Assembly: GCA_025054575.1 (NCBI GenBank)
Contig: JANWZN010000005.1
Coordinates: 1 to 53,542 of the forward strand
Reading direction: 5' to 3'
Source: Geminicoccaceae bacterium
GTDB taxonomy: Bacteria > Pseudomonadota > Alphaproteobacteria > Geminicoccales > Geminicoccaceae
Length of the DNA: 53,542 bases
Positions 25,797 through 34,642 of the stretch are shown here, piece after piece. The first letter of the stretch is position 1. The number at the start of each line of letters is the position of its first letter. A program made the translations under genes and the position numbers. Under the pieces are notes generated by a model. The model did not search any database. It was given only the letters and a program-made list of their open reading frames with translations, and had not been told where the DNA came from.

Positions 25797-27632
25797 ATGG
25801 CCGTGCCCGCGCACCGTATCGACACGCAGCTGCGCGCTGTCGCCAGCGAGCCGCCCAAGCCGGAAGCGCGCCGCCCGAGCCCGCCCGTTTCGTCGGACCG
25901 GGGCGACGAGACGATCCACCGGCTGGATAATTTCGACCGGCTGTTGCACGCCTTCCAGGCTCGTCTGACGGGCAGCATCTCCCCCTCCGCCGTGCAAGCC
26001 GCGCGGATGGACTGGTGGGCCCATTTTCTCAACGCTCCCGGTCTGCAGTTGTCGCTCGCCCAGAAGGCCGGCATCGACGCGTTCCGCCTGGGGCTCTACG
26101 CGCTTCGGGCTGCCACGGGTCAGGACGGCGAGCCGTTCGCGCTCTCCGGCAATCACGACCGCCGGTTCGCGGCACCACAGTGGCGCAGCTTTCCGTTCAA
26201 CGTGATGGCGGAGAGCTTCCTGGCCATGCAGAACTGGTGGGACACCGCGACCCATGCGTTGCGGGGTCCCACAAGGCAGCACATTCGCCAGATGGCCTTC
26301 ATGCGCCGTCAACTTCTCGACATGCTCGCGCCATCGAACTTTGCTTTCACCAACCCCGAGGTCCTCGAGCGCACGTTGGTCGAGCGCGGTCAGAATCTGG
26401 TCCGCGGCGCCGGCTATCTGATCGAGGATTTCGAGCGACGCATGACCGGCAAGCCTCCGGCCGGGACCGAGGCCTGGAGGGTCGGCGAGAACCTGGCGAT
26501 CACGCCGGGTCAGGTGATCCATCGCAACGAGCTCATGGAGCTCATTCAATACGCGCCGTCCACCGACCGTGTGCGGCCCGAGCCGATTCTGATCGTGCCG
26601 GCCTGGATCATGAAATACTACGTGCTCGACCTCCGGCCTGAGAACTCGCTTGTAAAGTATCTTGTCGATCAAGGACATACGGTTTTCTGCATTTCGTGGA
26701 AGAATCCCGATGCAAAAGACCGCGACATCAGCCTCGAAGACTATCGGCGACTCGGTGTCGAGAAAGCGCTCGAGGTGATCGGTGCCGTCACAGGGCAAGG
26801 CAAGATTCACGTCTGCGGTTACTGCCTCGGCGGTACGCTTTTGGCGATCGCGGTTGCGAAACTGGCTCGCGACGGCGACGAGCGGATCGCGAGCATGACG
26901 CTGCTCGCCGCCCAGACCGACTTCTCCGAGGCCGGCGAGCTCATGCTGTTCATCGACGAGAACGAGCTCGCCTATCTCGAGGACATGATGTGGGATCAGG
27001 GCTATCTGGACACCAACCAGATGAGCGGCGCGTTCCAGATGCTGCGCTCGGCCGACCTGATCTGGTCGCGCATGGTTCGCCAGTATCTCTTGGGCGAACG
27101 CGAGCCGATGACCGATCTCATGGCCTGGAACGCCGACGGCACGCGCATGCCGGCGCGGATGCACAGCCAGTATCTGCGCGACCTCTTTCTCGACAACCGC
27201 TTGAGCCGTGGGCGCTACGCCGTCGAGGGTCGGCCAGTCGCGCTGACCGACATCCGTTGGCCGATCTTCGCGGTCGGGACCGAGACCGACCACATCGCCC
27301 CTTGGCAGTCGGTCTACAAGATCCGGCTCTTGACCGACACCGAGGTCACCTTCGTGCTCACGAGCGGCGGTCACAATGCCGGTATCGTGAGTCCCCCCAG
27401 TCGCACCGATCGGCGCTATCGGATCATGACCATGGCCGCCGACGAGCCCTACACGCCGCCCGATCTCTGGGCCGTCCAGGCGCCGGTGCGGCAGGGCTCG
27501 TGGTGGCCGGCCTGGCAGGCTTGGCTCGCCGAGCGCAGCGGCGCACCGGTGCCGCCACCGCCGATGGGGGCGCCGGAGAAGGGCTATCCGCCGATGCTGC
27601 CGGCACCCGGCTGTTACGTTCTGCAGCCCTGA
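25797..27632 (+). CDS. phaC: Class I poly(3-hydroxyalkanoate) polymerase
   Basis: A 611-residue PHA synthase that polymerises hydroxyacyl-CoA into storage polyester. The lipase-like box GYCLGG contains the nucleophile Cys343; Asp498 (GTETDHI) and His526 (GGHNAGI) complete the triad. The N-terminal PhaC domain with QNWWDT and FTNPEVL is complete, and the length is that of class I enzymes that act without PhaE or PhaR. GGAGG before the ATG sets the start; the frame is open far upstream but crosses the divergent acyltransferase gene. No phaA, phaB or phasin gene is nearby. Confidence 0.95.
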   Translation: MAVPAHRIDTQLRAVASEPPKPEARRPSPPVSSDRGDETIHRLDNFDRLLHAFQARLTGSISPSAVQAARMDWWAHFLNAPGLQLSLAQKAGIDAFRLGLYALRAATGQDGEPFALSGNHDRRFAAPQWRSFPFNVMAESFLAMQNWWDTATHALRGPTRQHIRQMAFMRRQLLDMLAPSNFAFTNPEVLERTLVERGQNLVRGAGYLIEDFERRMTGKPPAGTEAWRVGENLAITPGQVIHRNELMELIQYAPSTDRVRPEPILIVPAWIMKYYVLDLRPENSLVKYLVDQGHTVFCISWKNPDAKDRDISLEDYRRLGVEKALEVIGAVTGQGKIHVCGYCLGGTLLAIAVAKLARDGDERIASMTLLAAQTDFSEAGELMLFIDENELAYLEDMMWDQGYLDTNQMSGAFQMLRSADLIWSRMVRQYLLGEREPMTDLMAWNADGTRMPARMHSQYLRDLFLDNRLSRGRYAVEGRPVALTDIRWPIFAVGTETDHIAPWQSVYKIRLLTDTEVTFVLTSGGHNAGIVSPPSRTDRRYRIMTMAADEPYTPPDLWAVQAPVRQGSWWPAWQAWLAERSGAPVPPPPMGAPEKGYPPMLPAPGCYVLQP

Positions 27633-27704
27633 GCGGCTCGCGCCGACCGGGTTTGCGGTCCGATCGCTTGCAGCCAGCAAGGCGCGGCGCCAGAGAGCCG
27701 CGCC

Positions 27705-28625
27705 ATGACCACCGCGACCGAGCCCCGCAGCCCGGCTGCCGGCATCGAGCCGCGCGAGCTCGCGATCGGGCTCGTTGCGGGTGCCATCGTGGTTGCGATC
27801 TGGACCGCCTTTCTGCTCGTCTCGCGCGCGGGCGTGCTGGGAGCGCTCCTGCCGACCGACATCGCCGGCTTGCGGATGAGCGTGGCCGTCCTCGTGGCAG
27901 CGCCGATCGCTTGGCGCTACGGGCTCGCCGGCCTGCGCCTCCATCAGGCCGCTGTTCTCGTCGCGACCGCCGGGCTGGGCTTTCCGCTGCTCGCCTACTG
28001 GGGTTTCGCCTACGCGCCGGCGGCGCACGCCTCGATCATGATGACGAGCACGCTTCCGCTCTGGACGGCACTCTTGGCGCGCTTGCTGCTGGGCGAGCCG
28101 TTGCGGGGTCGCCGCTTGCTCAGCCTCGGGTTGATCGTCGCCGGGATCGCCGCCCTCGCTGCCGGAGTCGACGAGGCGCCCGAAGGGTCGTGGCGCGGCG
28201 ATCTCTTGTTCGCGGCCGCCTCGTTCTCCTGGGCGATCTTCACGATTGCTGCCCGCGCCTGGAAGGTGCCGCCGCTCGCCGCGGCCGGTGTCGTCGGGAC
28301 GGGTTCGGGCCTCGTCTATCTGCCGGTATGGTCGCTGTTCCTGACCAAAGGCATCGCGGCGACCCCGTGGCCCGAGCTCCTCTTCCAGGGCATCTACCAC
28401 GGCCTTTTGGCCTTCCTCGTGGCCTTCGTCGCCTATACCCGCTGCGTCGCCGCCCTCGGCGCCGGCCCCACGACGATGCTGACCGCGTTGGTGCCGGGCC
28501 TCGGCGCGCTGCTGGCCGTGCCGATCCTGGGCGAGCCGCTGTCGGCTTGGGCGGTGCTCGGTCTCCTGTTCGTGACCGCCGGCATGCTCGCGACCGTGAG
28601 CGGGCTGCGGCGCGTCGGGCCCTGA
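27705..28625 (+). CDS. EamA/DMT family transporter
   Basis: A 306-residue membrane protein with about ten hydrophobic helices arranged as two EamA repeats. LPLWTALLARLLLGEPLRGRR in the first half and TALVPGLGALLAVPILGEPL in the second are the characteristic ends of each repeat. The substrate is not predictable. AGAGAG precedes the ATG, 72 bases after phaC. Its end faces sua5 across a 186-base gap with no clear gene. Confidence 0.88.
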   Translation: MTTATEPRSPAAGIEPRELAIGLVAGAIVVAIWTAFLLVSRAGVLGALLPTDIAGLRMSVAVLVAAPIAWRYGLAGLRLHQAAVLVATAGLGFPLLAYWGFAYAPAAHASIMMTSTLPLWTALLARLLLGEPLRGRRLLSLGLIVAGIAALAAGVDEAPEGSWRGDLLFAAASFSWAIFTIAARAWKVPPLAAAGVVGTGSGLVYLPVWSLFLTKGIAATPWPELLFQGIYHGLLAFLVAFVAYTRCVAALGAGPTTMLTALVPGLGALLAVPILGEPLSAWAVLGLLFVTAGMLATVSGLRRVGP

Positions 28626-28811
28626 GCCCGTTCTCCGAAGTCGGGCCGAGAGCCCGGCTCGAGCGCGGATCGCGAGGAGAGTCGATCGCGGCACTCGGCC
28701 GGAACCGTCGCCCGGTGGATCGAGCGACGCCACTCGAGCGGGCGAGCACCCCATCGGGCTTCGCGGTGCCCGCGCCCACCCTTAGCAGAAACGGTTCGAC
28801 CGGGCCTCCGT

Positions 28812-29798
28812 TCAGCCGCCAGCACCCCCGACGGCGGGCTCGGGGCGGCGCGCGGCGGCGCGAGCGAGCCGGTCGCGAATGGCCTCGCCGAGTCCCTCCG
28901 ACGGGATCGGAACGACCGCGATCGCTCGTGCCCCGCTGCGGTCGGCCGCGCGCAGCATCGCGTAAAGATTGCGGGCGGCTTCGCGGAGATCGCCGGATCG
29001 GCTGAGATTGAAGGTCGCGAGCGCGCCCTCGGGCGCGTCCTCGCCGAAGGCCAGGAGCGCCTCGTCGGGGGCGACGGCGCGGGCATCGAGGCGGACGGGC
29101 AGGCGCGGCGCATAGTGGCTCGCGAGCCGGCCGGGCGAACGCGGGCGCGCTTCTCCCGGTTCCGCTCCGGCGAGCGGGCCCAAGATCGCCTCGAGTTCGC
29201 TCCGCGGCAGGCCGCCCGGTCGCAACAGGACCGCGCGATCGGGCCGGCTCAGATCGACGACCGTGCTCTCGACTCCGATCGTGCAGGGACCGGCGTCGAG
29301 CACGAGGGCGACGCGTCGGTCGAGCTCGCTCGCAACGTCTTCGGCACGGGTCGGGCTGACCCTCCCCGACGGATTGGCCGACGGTGCCACCACCGGGCGG
29401 CCGACCGCGCGCAACAGTGCGAGGGCCACGGGATGCGCCGGCACCCGGACCGCGACCGTGTCGAGGCCCGCCGTCGCCGAACGCGTGATGGCCGAGCCGG
29501 GCCGCTGGCGCAGGACGAGGGTGAGCGGTCCCGGCCAGAACCGCTCGGCGAGCGCGCGCGCCCGCTCGTCGAAGACGGCGAACGGCTCCGCCGCCGCGGC
29601 CTCCGCCACGTGCACGATGAGCGGGTTGTGAGCCGGGCGTCCTTTGACGCGAAAGAGCGCCGCCACGGCCCGATCGTCGGTCGCATCGGCGCCGAGTCCG
29701 TAGACGGTCTCGGTCGGAAAGGCGACGAGGAGGCCTCGGCGCAAGAGTGCGGCCGCCTCGGCGATCGCACCTTCCTCGGCGGGTACGACCCGGGTCAC
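28812..29798 (-). CDS. L-threonylcarbamoyladenylate synthase, Sua5 type
   Basis: A 328-residue enzyme that makes threonylcarbamoyl-AMP for the t6A37 modification of ANN-decoding tRNAs. The TsaC/YrdC domain has VAFPTETVYGLGADA, VKGRPAHNPL (Lys52, Arg54, Asn57) and APSANPSG. A SPGRLASHYAP linker leads to the C-terminal Sua5 domain, distinguishing it from the shorter TsaC. The GTG at 29798 overlaps the stop of purD (GTGA), so the two are translationally coupled. Confidence 0.93.
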   Translation of the reverse strand: MTRVVPAEEGAIAEAAALLRRGLLVAFPTETVYGLGADATDDRAVAALFRVKGRPAHNPLIVHVAEAAAAEPFAVFDERARALAERFWPGPLTLVLRQRPGSAITRSATAGLDTVAVRVPAHPVALALLRAVGRPVVAPSANPSGRVSPTRAEDVASELDRRVALVLDAGPCTIGVESTVVDLSRPDRAVLLRPGGLPRSELEAILGPLAGAEPGEARPRSPGRLASHYAPRLPVRLDARAVAPDEALLAFGEDAPEGALATFNLSRSGDLREAARNLYAMLRAADRSGARAIAVVPIPSEGLGEAIRDRLARAAARRPEPAVGGAGG

Positions 29799-31093
29799 CC
29801 AGCAGGTCCCTCTTCGGCGGAACGATCGGGCGCGCTCCGGCCGATGTCGCGACGGAAGAACCCCTCCGGCCAGTCGACCCGCTCGACGGCGGCATAGGCG
29901 CGCGCGCGCGCTTCGGCGAGGGTCGGGGCCGTCCCGACCACGGTCAAGACGCGGCCGCCGTCGGCCAGCCAGCGCTCGCCCTCGCGGCGCGTGGCGGCGT
30001 GAAAAACGAGCACACCCTCGGTGTTCTGGAGCCCGTCCAGGCCGCGGATCTCGCTGCCGCGCCGGAACGACCCCGGATAGCCTCGGCTCGCGAGCACGAC
30101 GCCCAGCGCGTGATCGGGGAACCAGCGCACGCTCATCCGGTCGAGCACGCCGTCGGCGGCACCGAGCAGGAGCTGCCCGAAATCGCTCATGAGTCGCGGC
30201 AGCACGACTTGGCATTCCGGATCGCCCATGCGCACGTTGAATTCGACGAGCTTCGGGCCTCGGGGGCCGATCATCAGCCCTGCATAGAGAATCCCGGTAA
30301 AAGGATTGCCCTCCGCGGCCATGCCTTCGACGGTCGGTCGGACGATCTCGCGCATCGCCCGCTCGATGGTCGCGGGTGTCAGGATCGGCGCCGGCGAATA
30401 AGCCCCCATGCCGCCGGTATTGGGGCCCGCGTCGCCATCGAAGGCTCTCTTGTGGTCTCGGGCGGTGCCGAGGAGCAGGGCGGTGCGACCGTCACAGAGC
30501 GCGAACAAGCTCGCCTCTTCACCCTCCAGGACCTCCTCGATCACCACGCGCTGGCCGGCTTCGCCCAGGGCGCCATCGAATGCCGCGTCCACCGCAGCCA
30601 ACGCGTCCTCGACGGTCGCGGCGACGGTGACCCCCTTGCCGGCCGCGAGCCCGTCCGCCTTGACCACGATCGGTGCACCCTTGGCTTCGATCCAGGCGCG
30701 TGCAGCCGCCCGCTCCGCCGCGTCGAAGACCCGATAGGCCGCGGTCGGGATGCCGTGGCAACGGCAGAAGTCTTTGGCGAAGGCCTTCGAACCCTCGAGC
30801 CGGGCAGCAGCGGCAGTCGGGCCGACGGCGCGGATTCCGGTCTCGGCGAGCCGATCGACGAGCCCGAGCACGAGTGGCCTCTCCGGACCGACCACGACGA
30901 GGTCGACCCGTTCGGAGACGCAGAAGCGAACGAGCTCGTCGAGCGCCTCGGCAGCGATCGGCACGAGCCGGGCGTCGCGCGCGATGCCGGCATTGCCCGG
31001 CGCGCAGAGGACCTCCTTGACGATCGGCGATGCCGCGAGCGACCAGCACATGGCATGCTCGCGCGCTCCCGAGCCCACGACGAGGATCCGCAT
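29795..31093 (-). CDS. purD: Phosphoribosylamine-glycine ligase
   Basis: A 432-residue ATP-grasp enzyme making glycinamide ribonucleotide in purine synthesis. It begins MRILVVGSGAREHAMCW and has GPTAAAARLEGSK, KADGLAAGKGV, EEVLEGEEASLFALCDG and NTGGMGAYSPAP in order. Length is normal. It is followed by the overlapping sua5 gene and lies divergent from ilvA across a 109-base gap containing two CGATCG palindromes. Confidence 0.96.
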   Translation of the reverse strand: MRILVVGSGAREHAMCWSLAASPIVKEVLCAPGNAGIARDARLVPIAAEALDELVRFCVSERVDLVVVGPERPLVLGLVDRLAETGIRAVGPTAAAARLEGSKAFAKDFCRCHGIPTAAYRVFDAAERAAARAWIEAKGAPIVVKADGLAAGKGVTVAATVEDALAAVDAAFDGALGEAGQRVVIEEVLEGEEASLFALCDGRTALLLGTARDHKRAFDGDAGPNTGGMGAYSPAPILTPATIERAMREIVRPTVEGMAAEGNPFTGILYAGLMIGPRGPKLVEFNVRMGDPECQVVLPRLMSDFGQLLLGAADGVLDRMSVRWFPDHALGVVLASRGYPGSFRRGSEIRGLDGLQNTEGVLVFHAATRREGERWLADGGRVLTVVGTAPTLAEARARAYAAVERVDWPEGFFRRDIGRSAPDRSAEEGPAG

Positions 31094-31202
31094 GTCCCGA
31101 TCCCGATCGGAAAACGATCGCGCCAGAAATAAGGGTCCGGCACCCGCCTGCGCAACCGCGTGGCCGACGCTGCTCTGGCTCGAGCTCGCGAACGCGCCCG
31201 CG

Positions 31203-32444
31203 ATGCCCGTTCCCGATGTCCTCCCCGGCCTCGCCGAGGTCGAGGCGGCGGCCGAGCGGATCGCGGGTCAGCTCGTCGACACTCCGTGCCTCGAGAGCCG
31301 CACGTTGGGGGAGATCTTGGGCTGTCGCTTGTGGCTCAAGTTCGAAAACCTGCAATACACGGCCTCGTTCAAAGAGCGCGGCGCCCTGAACCGTCTGCTG
31401 CTCATGCCGCCGGAGCAACGCGGGAAGGGCGTGGTCGCCATGTCGGCGGGCAACCACGCCCAGGGCCTCGCCTATCATGCGCGTCGACTGGGCGTGCCGG
31501 CGACGATCGTGATGCCGCTGTCGACTCCCTTCGTGAAAATCGACAACACCGAGAAGCTCGGGGCCGAGGTCGTGCTCGCCGGCGAGACCGTCGACGAAGC
31601 GGCGGCGGAAGCACGGGCGATCTGCGCCCGTTCCGGGCGGACGTTCGTCCATCCGTTCGACGATCCGGCGATCGTCGCGGGCCAGGGCACGATCGCGCTC
31701 GAGATGCTGCGCGCCGTGCCCGATCTGGAGGTGCTGATCGTGCCGATCGGCGGCGGCGGCCTCGTAGGCGGCATAGCACTCGTCGCGAAGACGCTCCGCC
31801 CCGAGATCGAGGTCGTGGGCGTACAGGCCGCCGGCTATCCGGGCGTGCCGCACGCGCTCGGCCTTCTGCCACGTGTTCCGGGCTGGCCGACGATCGCCGA
31901 CGGGATCGCGGTGAAGACACCAGGGCCGCTCACGATCGCGCTGATCCGCCGCTTCGTTGATGCGGTGGCCCTGGTCGATGAACCAGCGATCGAGCGGGCC
32001 GTGGTCCTCCTGCTCGAGATCGAAAAGACGGTGAGCGAGGGCGCAGGGGCGGTCGGCATCGCAGCGCTCGCCTGCTTTCGCGATCGGTTCGCCGGTCGCA
32101 AGGTCGGCGTCGTGCTCTCGGGAGGCAACATCGACGGTCGGCTGCTTTCGGGCGTGATCCTGCGCGGTCTCGTGCGTTCCGACCGCATGGTTCGGCTTCG
32201 CGTCGCGGTCGCGGACAGCCCCGGTGGGCTCGCGCTCGCCACCGCAGCGATCGCCGGTGCTCGCGGCAACATCGTCGACGTCGTGCATCAGCGCGCCTTC
32301 TCGCGCGGCTCGGCGCGTCAGGCGGATGTCGACTTCACGATCGAGACCCGCAACCGGGAGCACGCGGCGGCGATCGAAGCGCGTCTCGTCGAGGCGGGCC
32401 TTTCGGTCGAGTGGCTGGAACCGAAATCCGATCATAAGCATTAA
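31203..32444 (+). CDS. ilvA: Threonine ammonia-lyase (threonine dehydratase) with C-terminal ACT-like domain
   Basis: A 413-residue PLP enzyme converting threonine to 2-oxobutanoate. The PLP lysine is Lys57 (TASFKERGA), SAGNHAQGLAYHA and the phosphate loop GGGGLVGG follow, and the last 80 residues form an ACT-like domain (VRLRVAVADSPGGLA). Length and layout match the short ACT-containing threonine dehydratases. The ATG at 31203 has a weak ribosome-binding site, and no better in-frame start was seen. Confidence 0.92.
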   Translation: MPVPDVLPGLAEVEAAAERIAGQLVDTPCLESRTLGEILGCRLWLKFENLQYTASFKERGALNRLLLMPPEQRGKGVVAMSAGNHAQGLAYHARRLGVPATIVMPLSTPFVKIDNTEKLGAEVVLAGETVDEAAAEARAICARSGRTFVHPFDDPAIVAGQGTIALEMLRAVPDLEVLIVPIGGGGLVGGIALVAKTLRPEIEVVGVQAAGYPGVPHALGLLPRVPGWPTIADGIAVKTPGPLTIALIRRFVDAVALVDEPAIERAVVLLLEIEKTVSEGAGAVGIAALACFRDRFAGRKVGVVLSGGNIDGRLLSGVILRGLVRSDRMVRLRVAVADSPGGLALATAAIAGARGNIVDVVHQRAFSRGSARQADVDFTIETRNREHAAAIEARLVEAGLSVEWLEPKSDHKH

Positions 32445-32448
32445 TTCC

Positions 32449-32477
32449 TTTACAAGCCCCGAAAGTCTTCGTATGGT
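32449..32477 (+). promoter_or_regulatory. Probable sigma-70-type promoter of the receiver-like gene
   Basis: TTTACA (32449-32454), a 17-base spacer and TATGGT (32472-32477) lie in an unusually AT-rich patch just after the ilvA stop. A small CGCCC/GGGCG hairpin follows before the GTG at 32524. Confidence 0.6.
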
Positions 32478-32523
32478 GCCCACGCATCGCCCGTAGGGCG
32501 GGTAGCGACGAGGGACGCCGGCC

Positions 32524-33162
32524 GTGCGGGTGCTGGTTTGCGACGTCGATGCGGTCAACGCGCTGGCGCTCGAGCGGGCGCTCGGCCCGCGCTACGATCT
32601 CCGTTCCGTCGTCACCCTCGAGGCCGCGGAACGCGAGCTGCAGCGCCTCGACTGGCGGCCCGATCTCGTCGTGACCACCTTCGAGCTGCCCGACGGTCCG
32701 GGGATCGCGACGCTCGAGCGGCTGCGGGCACGCGCCGGCCTGACGCCGATCATCGTCAGCACGGGCGTGCCCATCGAGAGCCTGCGCAAACAGATCGAAT
32801 CGCTGGCGATGGCGCCGCGCGGCGACCGCGAGGATACGCTCGGCGTGCTGCGAACGGTGATCCAGCAACAACAACTCGTGCATCAGACGATCGCCGCGAG
32901 CCGCACCCAGATCGTGGCCGAGCTCGAACGGATCGCGACCGCCGCGGCCGAGGCCGCGGTCTCGCGCGCGGTCGAGCGGCTGATGGCACGGCTGGGTCTC
33001 GAGGATGCCGAGGGGGTGCGGCTCGCGGTGCGCCTGGCGCGCGCCTGGGAGGCGGCCAAGGCCAAGTTCGTGGCCGCTCTCGCGACAGGGGTGGCCTCGG
33101 CGTTTCTGCTCGCGCTGGGCGCGGGGTTCGTGGCGCTCTTGAAGAGCGGGAGCTCGAAATGA
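32524..33162 (+). CDS. Degenerate receiver-domain protein with C-terminal membrane anchor
   Basis: A 212-residue protein in three parts. Residues 1-95 resemble a response-regulator receiver: RVLVCDVDA gives the acidic pair, and RPDLVVTTFELPDG is the strand that normally carries the phosphorylated Asp, here Thr52. Residues 105-160 are Gln/Ala/Glu-rich and look helical or coiled-coil. Residues 183-206 are a hydrophobic helix (FVAALATGVASAFLLALGAGF) followed by a short polar tail. It starts at a GTG with GAGGGA upstream and a good promoter. The function is unknown; phosphotransfer is unlikely because the acceptor residue is missing. The ECF sigma operon follows after 71 bases. Confidence 0.7.
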   Translation: MRVLVCDVDAVNALALERALGPRYDLRSVVTLEAAERELQRLDWRPDLVVTTFELPDGPGIATLERLRARAGLTPIIVSTGVPIESLRKQIESLAMAPRGDREDTLGVLRTVIQQQQLVHQTIAASRTQIVAELERIATAAAEAAVSRAVERLMARLGLEDAEGVRLAVRLARAWEAAKAKFVAALATGVASAFLLALGAGFVALLKSGSSK

Positions 33163-33185
33163 AGGGTGCTCGCACGCCTCCCGGG

Positions 33186-33215
33186 TGATCCGCCGCACGG
33201 TGGGCGGCGTAAAGG
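33186..33215 (+). promoter_or_regulatory. Probable RpoE-ChrR-type (ECF) promoter, autoregulatory
   Basis: TGATCC (33186-33191), an 18-base spacer and TAAAGG (33210-33215) match the TGATC-N18-TAA pattern known for RpoE/ChrR-controlled promoters in Rhodobacter sphaeroides. It lies directly before the sigma factor gene, so the operon is probably self-activated. Confidence 0.65.
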
Positions 33216-33233
33216 CCGACGTGGGGGTGAGCG

Positions 33234-33902
33234 ATGGTTGCCACGCACGCGCTCGACGTCGCAGGCCGAAGCGGCAGACTTGCAACGCCCGGCGTCGGCG
33301 GGTTCACTGCGCGCATGCCCGTGAATGCGCGCGAGAACGCTTCTGCCGACGCGGTGGAGCGCGAGCGAGTTCGCGACCTGGAGTTGGTCGCGACCGCGCG
33401 CGACCGTGCCGCCTTCCGACGCCTGTTCGAGTATTACGGCCCACGGGTCAAAGCCTATTTGCGTCGCCTCGGCAGCGACGACGACGCCGCTGAAGACCTG
33501 ACGCAAGAGGTGTTCGTCTCGATCTGGCGGCGGGCCGGGCAGTTCGATCCGAACAAGGCGTCGGTCGGTACCTGGGTTTTCACCATCGCCCGCAACAAGC
33601 GAATCGACGCGTTGCGACGCGACCGGGCTCCCGCCCTCGAGACCGATGATCCGGAGCTCGAAATCGACCCGGCGCCGCGCGGTGATGCGGTCGCCGAGCT
33701 CAATCGGATGAGCGCTCTGGTGATGCGGGCGGTCGAGACCTTGCCAGAGGAACAGAAGCGCTTGTTGAAGATCTTCTATTTCGAGGAAAAACCTCACAGC
33801 GCGATCGCCGAGGAGCTTGGTCTTCCGCTCGGCACCGTCAAGTCGCGGCTGCGGCTCGCCCTCGCCAAGCTTCGAGCCGCGCTCGGAGAGGACCGGACAT
33901 GA
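33234..33902 (+). CDS. rpoE: ECF sigma factor, RpoE/ECF11-like
   Basis: A 222-residue sigma factor from the first good ATG. Region 2 includes ARDRAAFRRLFEYYGPRVKAYLRR and DLTQEVFVSIWRRA; region 4 ends HSAIAEELGLPLGTVKSRLRLAL. It resembles the sigma factor of the singlet-oxygen response. The start is uncertain: the ATG at 33234 has GGGGGTGA but would give a leader of only about 12 bases from the predicted promoter, whereas the ATG at 33315 gives a 195-residue protein closer to family length. Its stop overlaps the ATG of the ChrR gene (ATGA), the classic sigma/anti-sigma arrangement. Confidence 0.92.
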   Translation: MVATHALDVAGRSGRLATPGVGGFTARMPVNARENASADAVERERVRDLELVATARDRAAFRRLFEYYGPRVKAYLRRLGSDDDAAEDLTQEVFVSIWRRAGQFDPNKASVGTWVFTIARNKRIDALRRDRAPALETDDPELEIDPAPRGDAVAELNRMSALVMRAVETLPEEQKRLLKIFYFEEKPHSAIAEELGLPLGTVKSRLRLALAKLRAALGEDRT

Positions 33903-34534
33903 TGAACGGCCTCACCCTCGACGAGTTGCTGCTCGCTCACGCCGCTGGCACGTTGCCGGAACCGCTCGCGCTCGTCGTTCGCACCCATCTGGCGCTGTCC
34001 GAGGAAGGGCGCCGGCGCTATCGGCTGTACTGCGCGCTGGGCGGTGCCCTGCTCGAGACCCTCGAGCCGGTCGCGCTTCGCGCGGACGCGTGGGACCGGC
34101 TGGATCGGGCGATCGACCGTGTCGAGCCGATCCGCCTGCCGGCCAGCATCCAACACGATCCGCGTGTGCCGGCACCGTTGCGCGCGTTCGCTCCGGAAGG
34201 TTTCGAGCGCTTGCCCTGGCGCAATCTGGGCCCCGCAGCCGAGGTCGAACTGCCGCTCGCCGCGCCGGGCTATCGAACGCGCTTGATCCGCCTCAAGGGT
34301 GGCAAGAGCATCCCTCGTCATACGCACAAAGGGCACGAGGTGACGGTCGTTGTCGAGGGTTCGTTCCGGGACGAACAAGGGGTGCATCGGCGCGGTGACC
34401 TCGTGATCGCGGACGGGACCGTCGATCATCGCCCCGTTGCTGACGAGGATTGCCTCTGCCTCACGGTGACCGACGCGCCGTTGAAGCTCACCGGGCCGAT
34501 CGGTCGGCTGCTGAACCCGTTGCTGCGGATCTGA
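33899..34534 (+). CDS. chrR: ChrR-like anti-sigma factor with C-terminal cupin
   Basis: A 211-residue protein with an N-terminal anti-sigma domain (LDELLLAHAAGTLPEPLALVV) and a C-terminal cupin (residues about 115-200). In R. sphaeroides ChrR the anti-sigma domain binds zinc through two His and a CxxC. Here the equivalent region reads THLALSEEGRRR, so both cysteines are replaced (Ser34 and Gly37), with only His30 kept. The cupin metal motif is intact: RHTHKGHE and DHRP. It should hold the sigma factor inactive and release it upon a signal such as singlet oxygen. It overlaps the sigma gene by 4 bases. Confidence 0.85.
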   Translation: MMNGLTLDELLLAHAAGTLPEPLALVVRTHLALSEEGRRRYRLYCALGGALLETLEPVALRADAWDRLDRAIDRVEPIRLPASIQHDPRVPAPLRAFAPEGFERLPWRNLGPAAEVELPLAAPGYRTRLIRLKGGKSIPRHTHKGHEVTVVVEGSFRDEQGVHRRGDLVIADGTVDHRPVADEDCLCLTVTDAPLKLTGPIGRLLNPLLRI

Positions 34535-34642
34535 TTGGCGCGGCCGCACGTCGTTCCGCCGACTTGACTGCGTGGGCGGTCGCGGGGAAGTGTGTGCGTC
34601 GCCGGCCGGCGCCGGCTCTCTAGCCGACCGGACGGCGCACCC

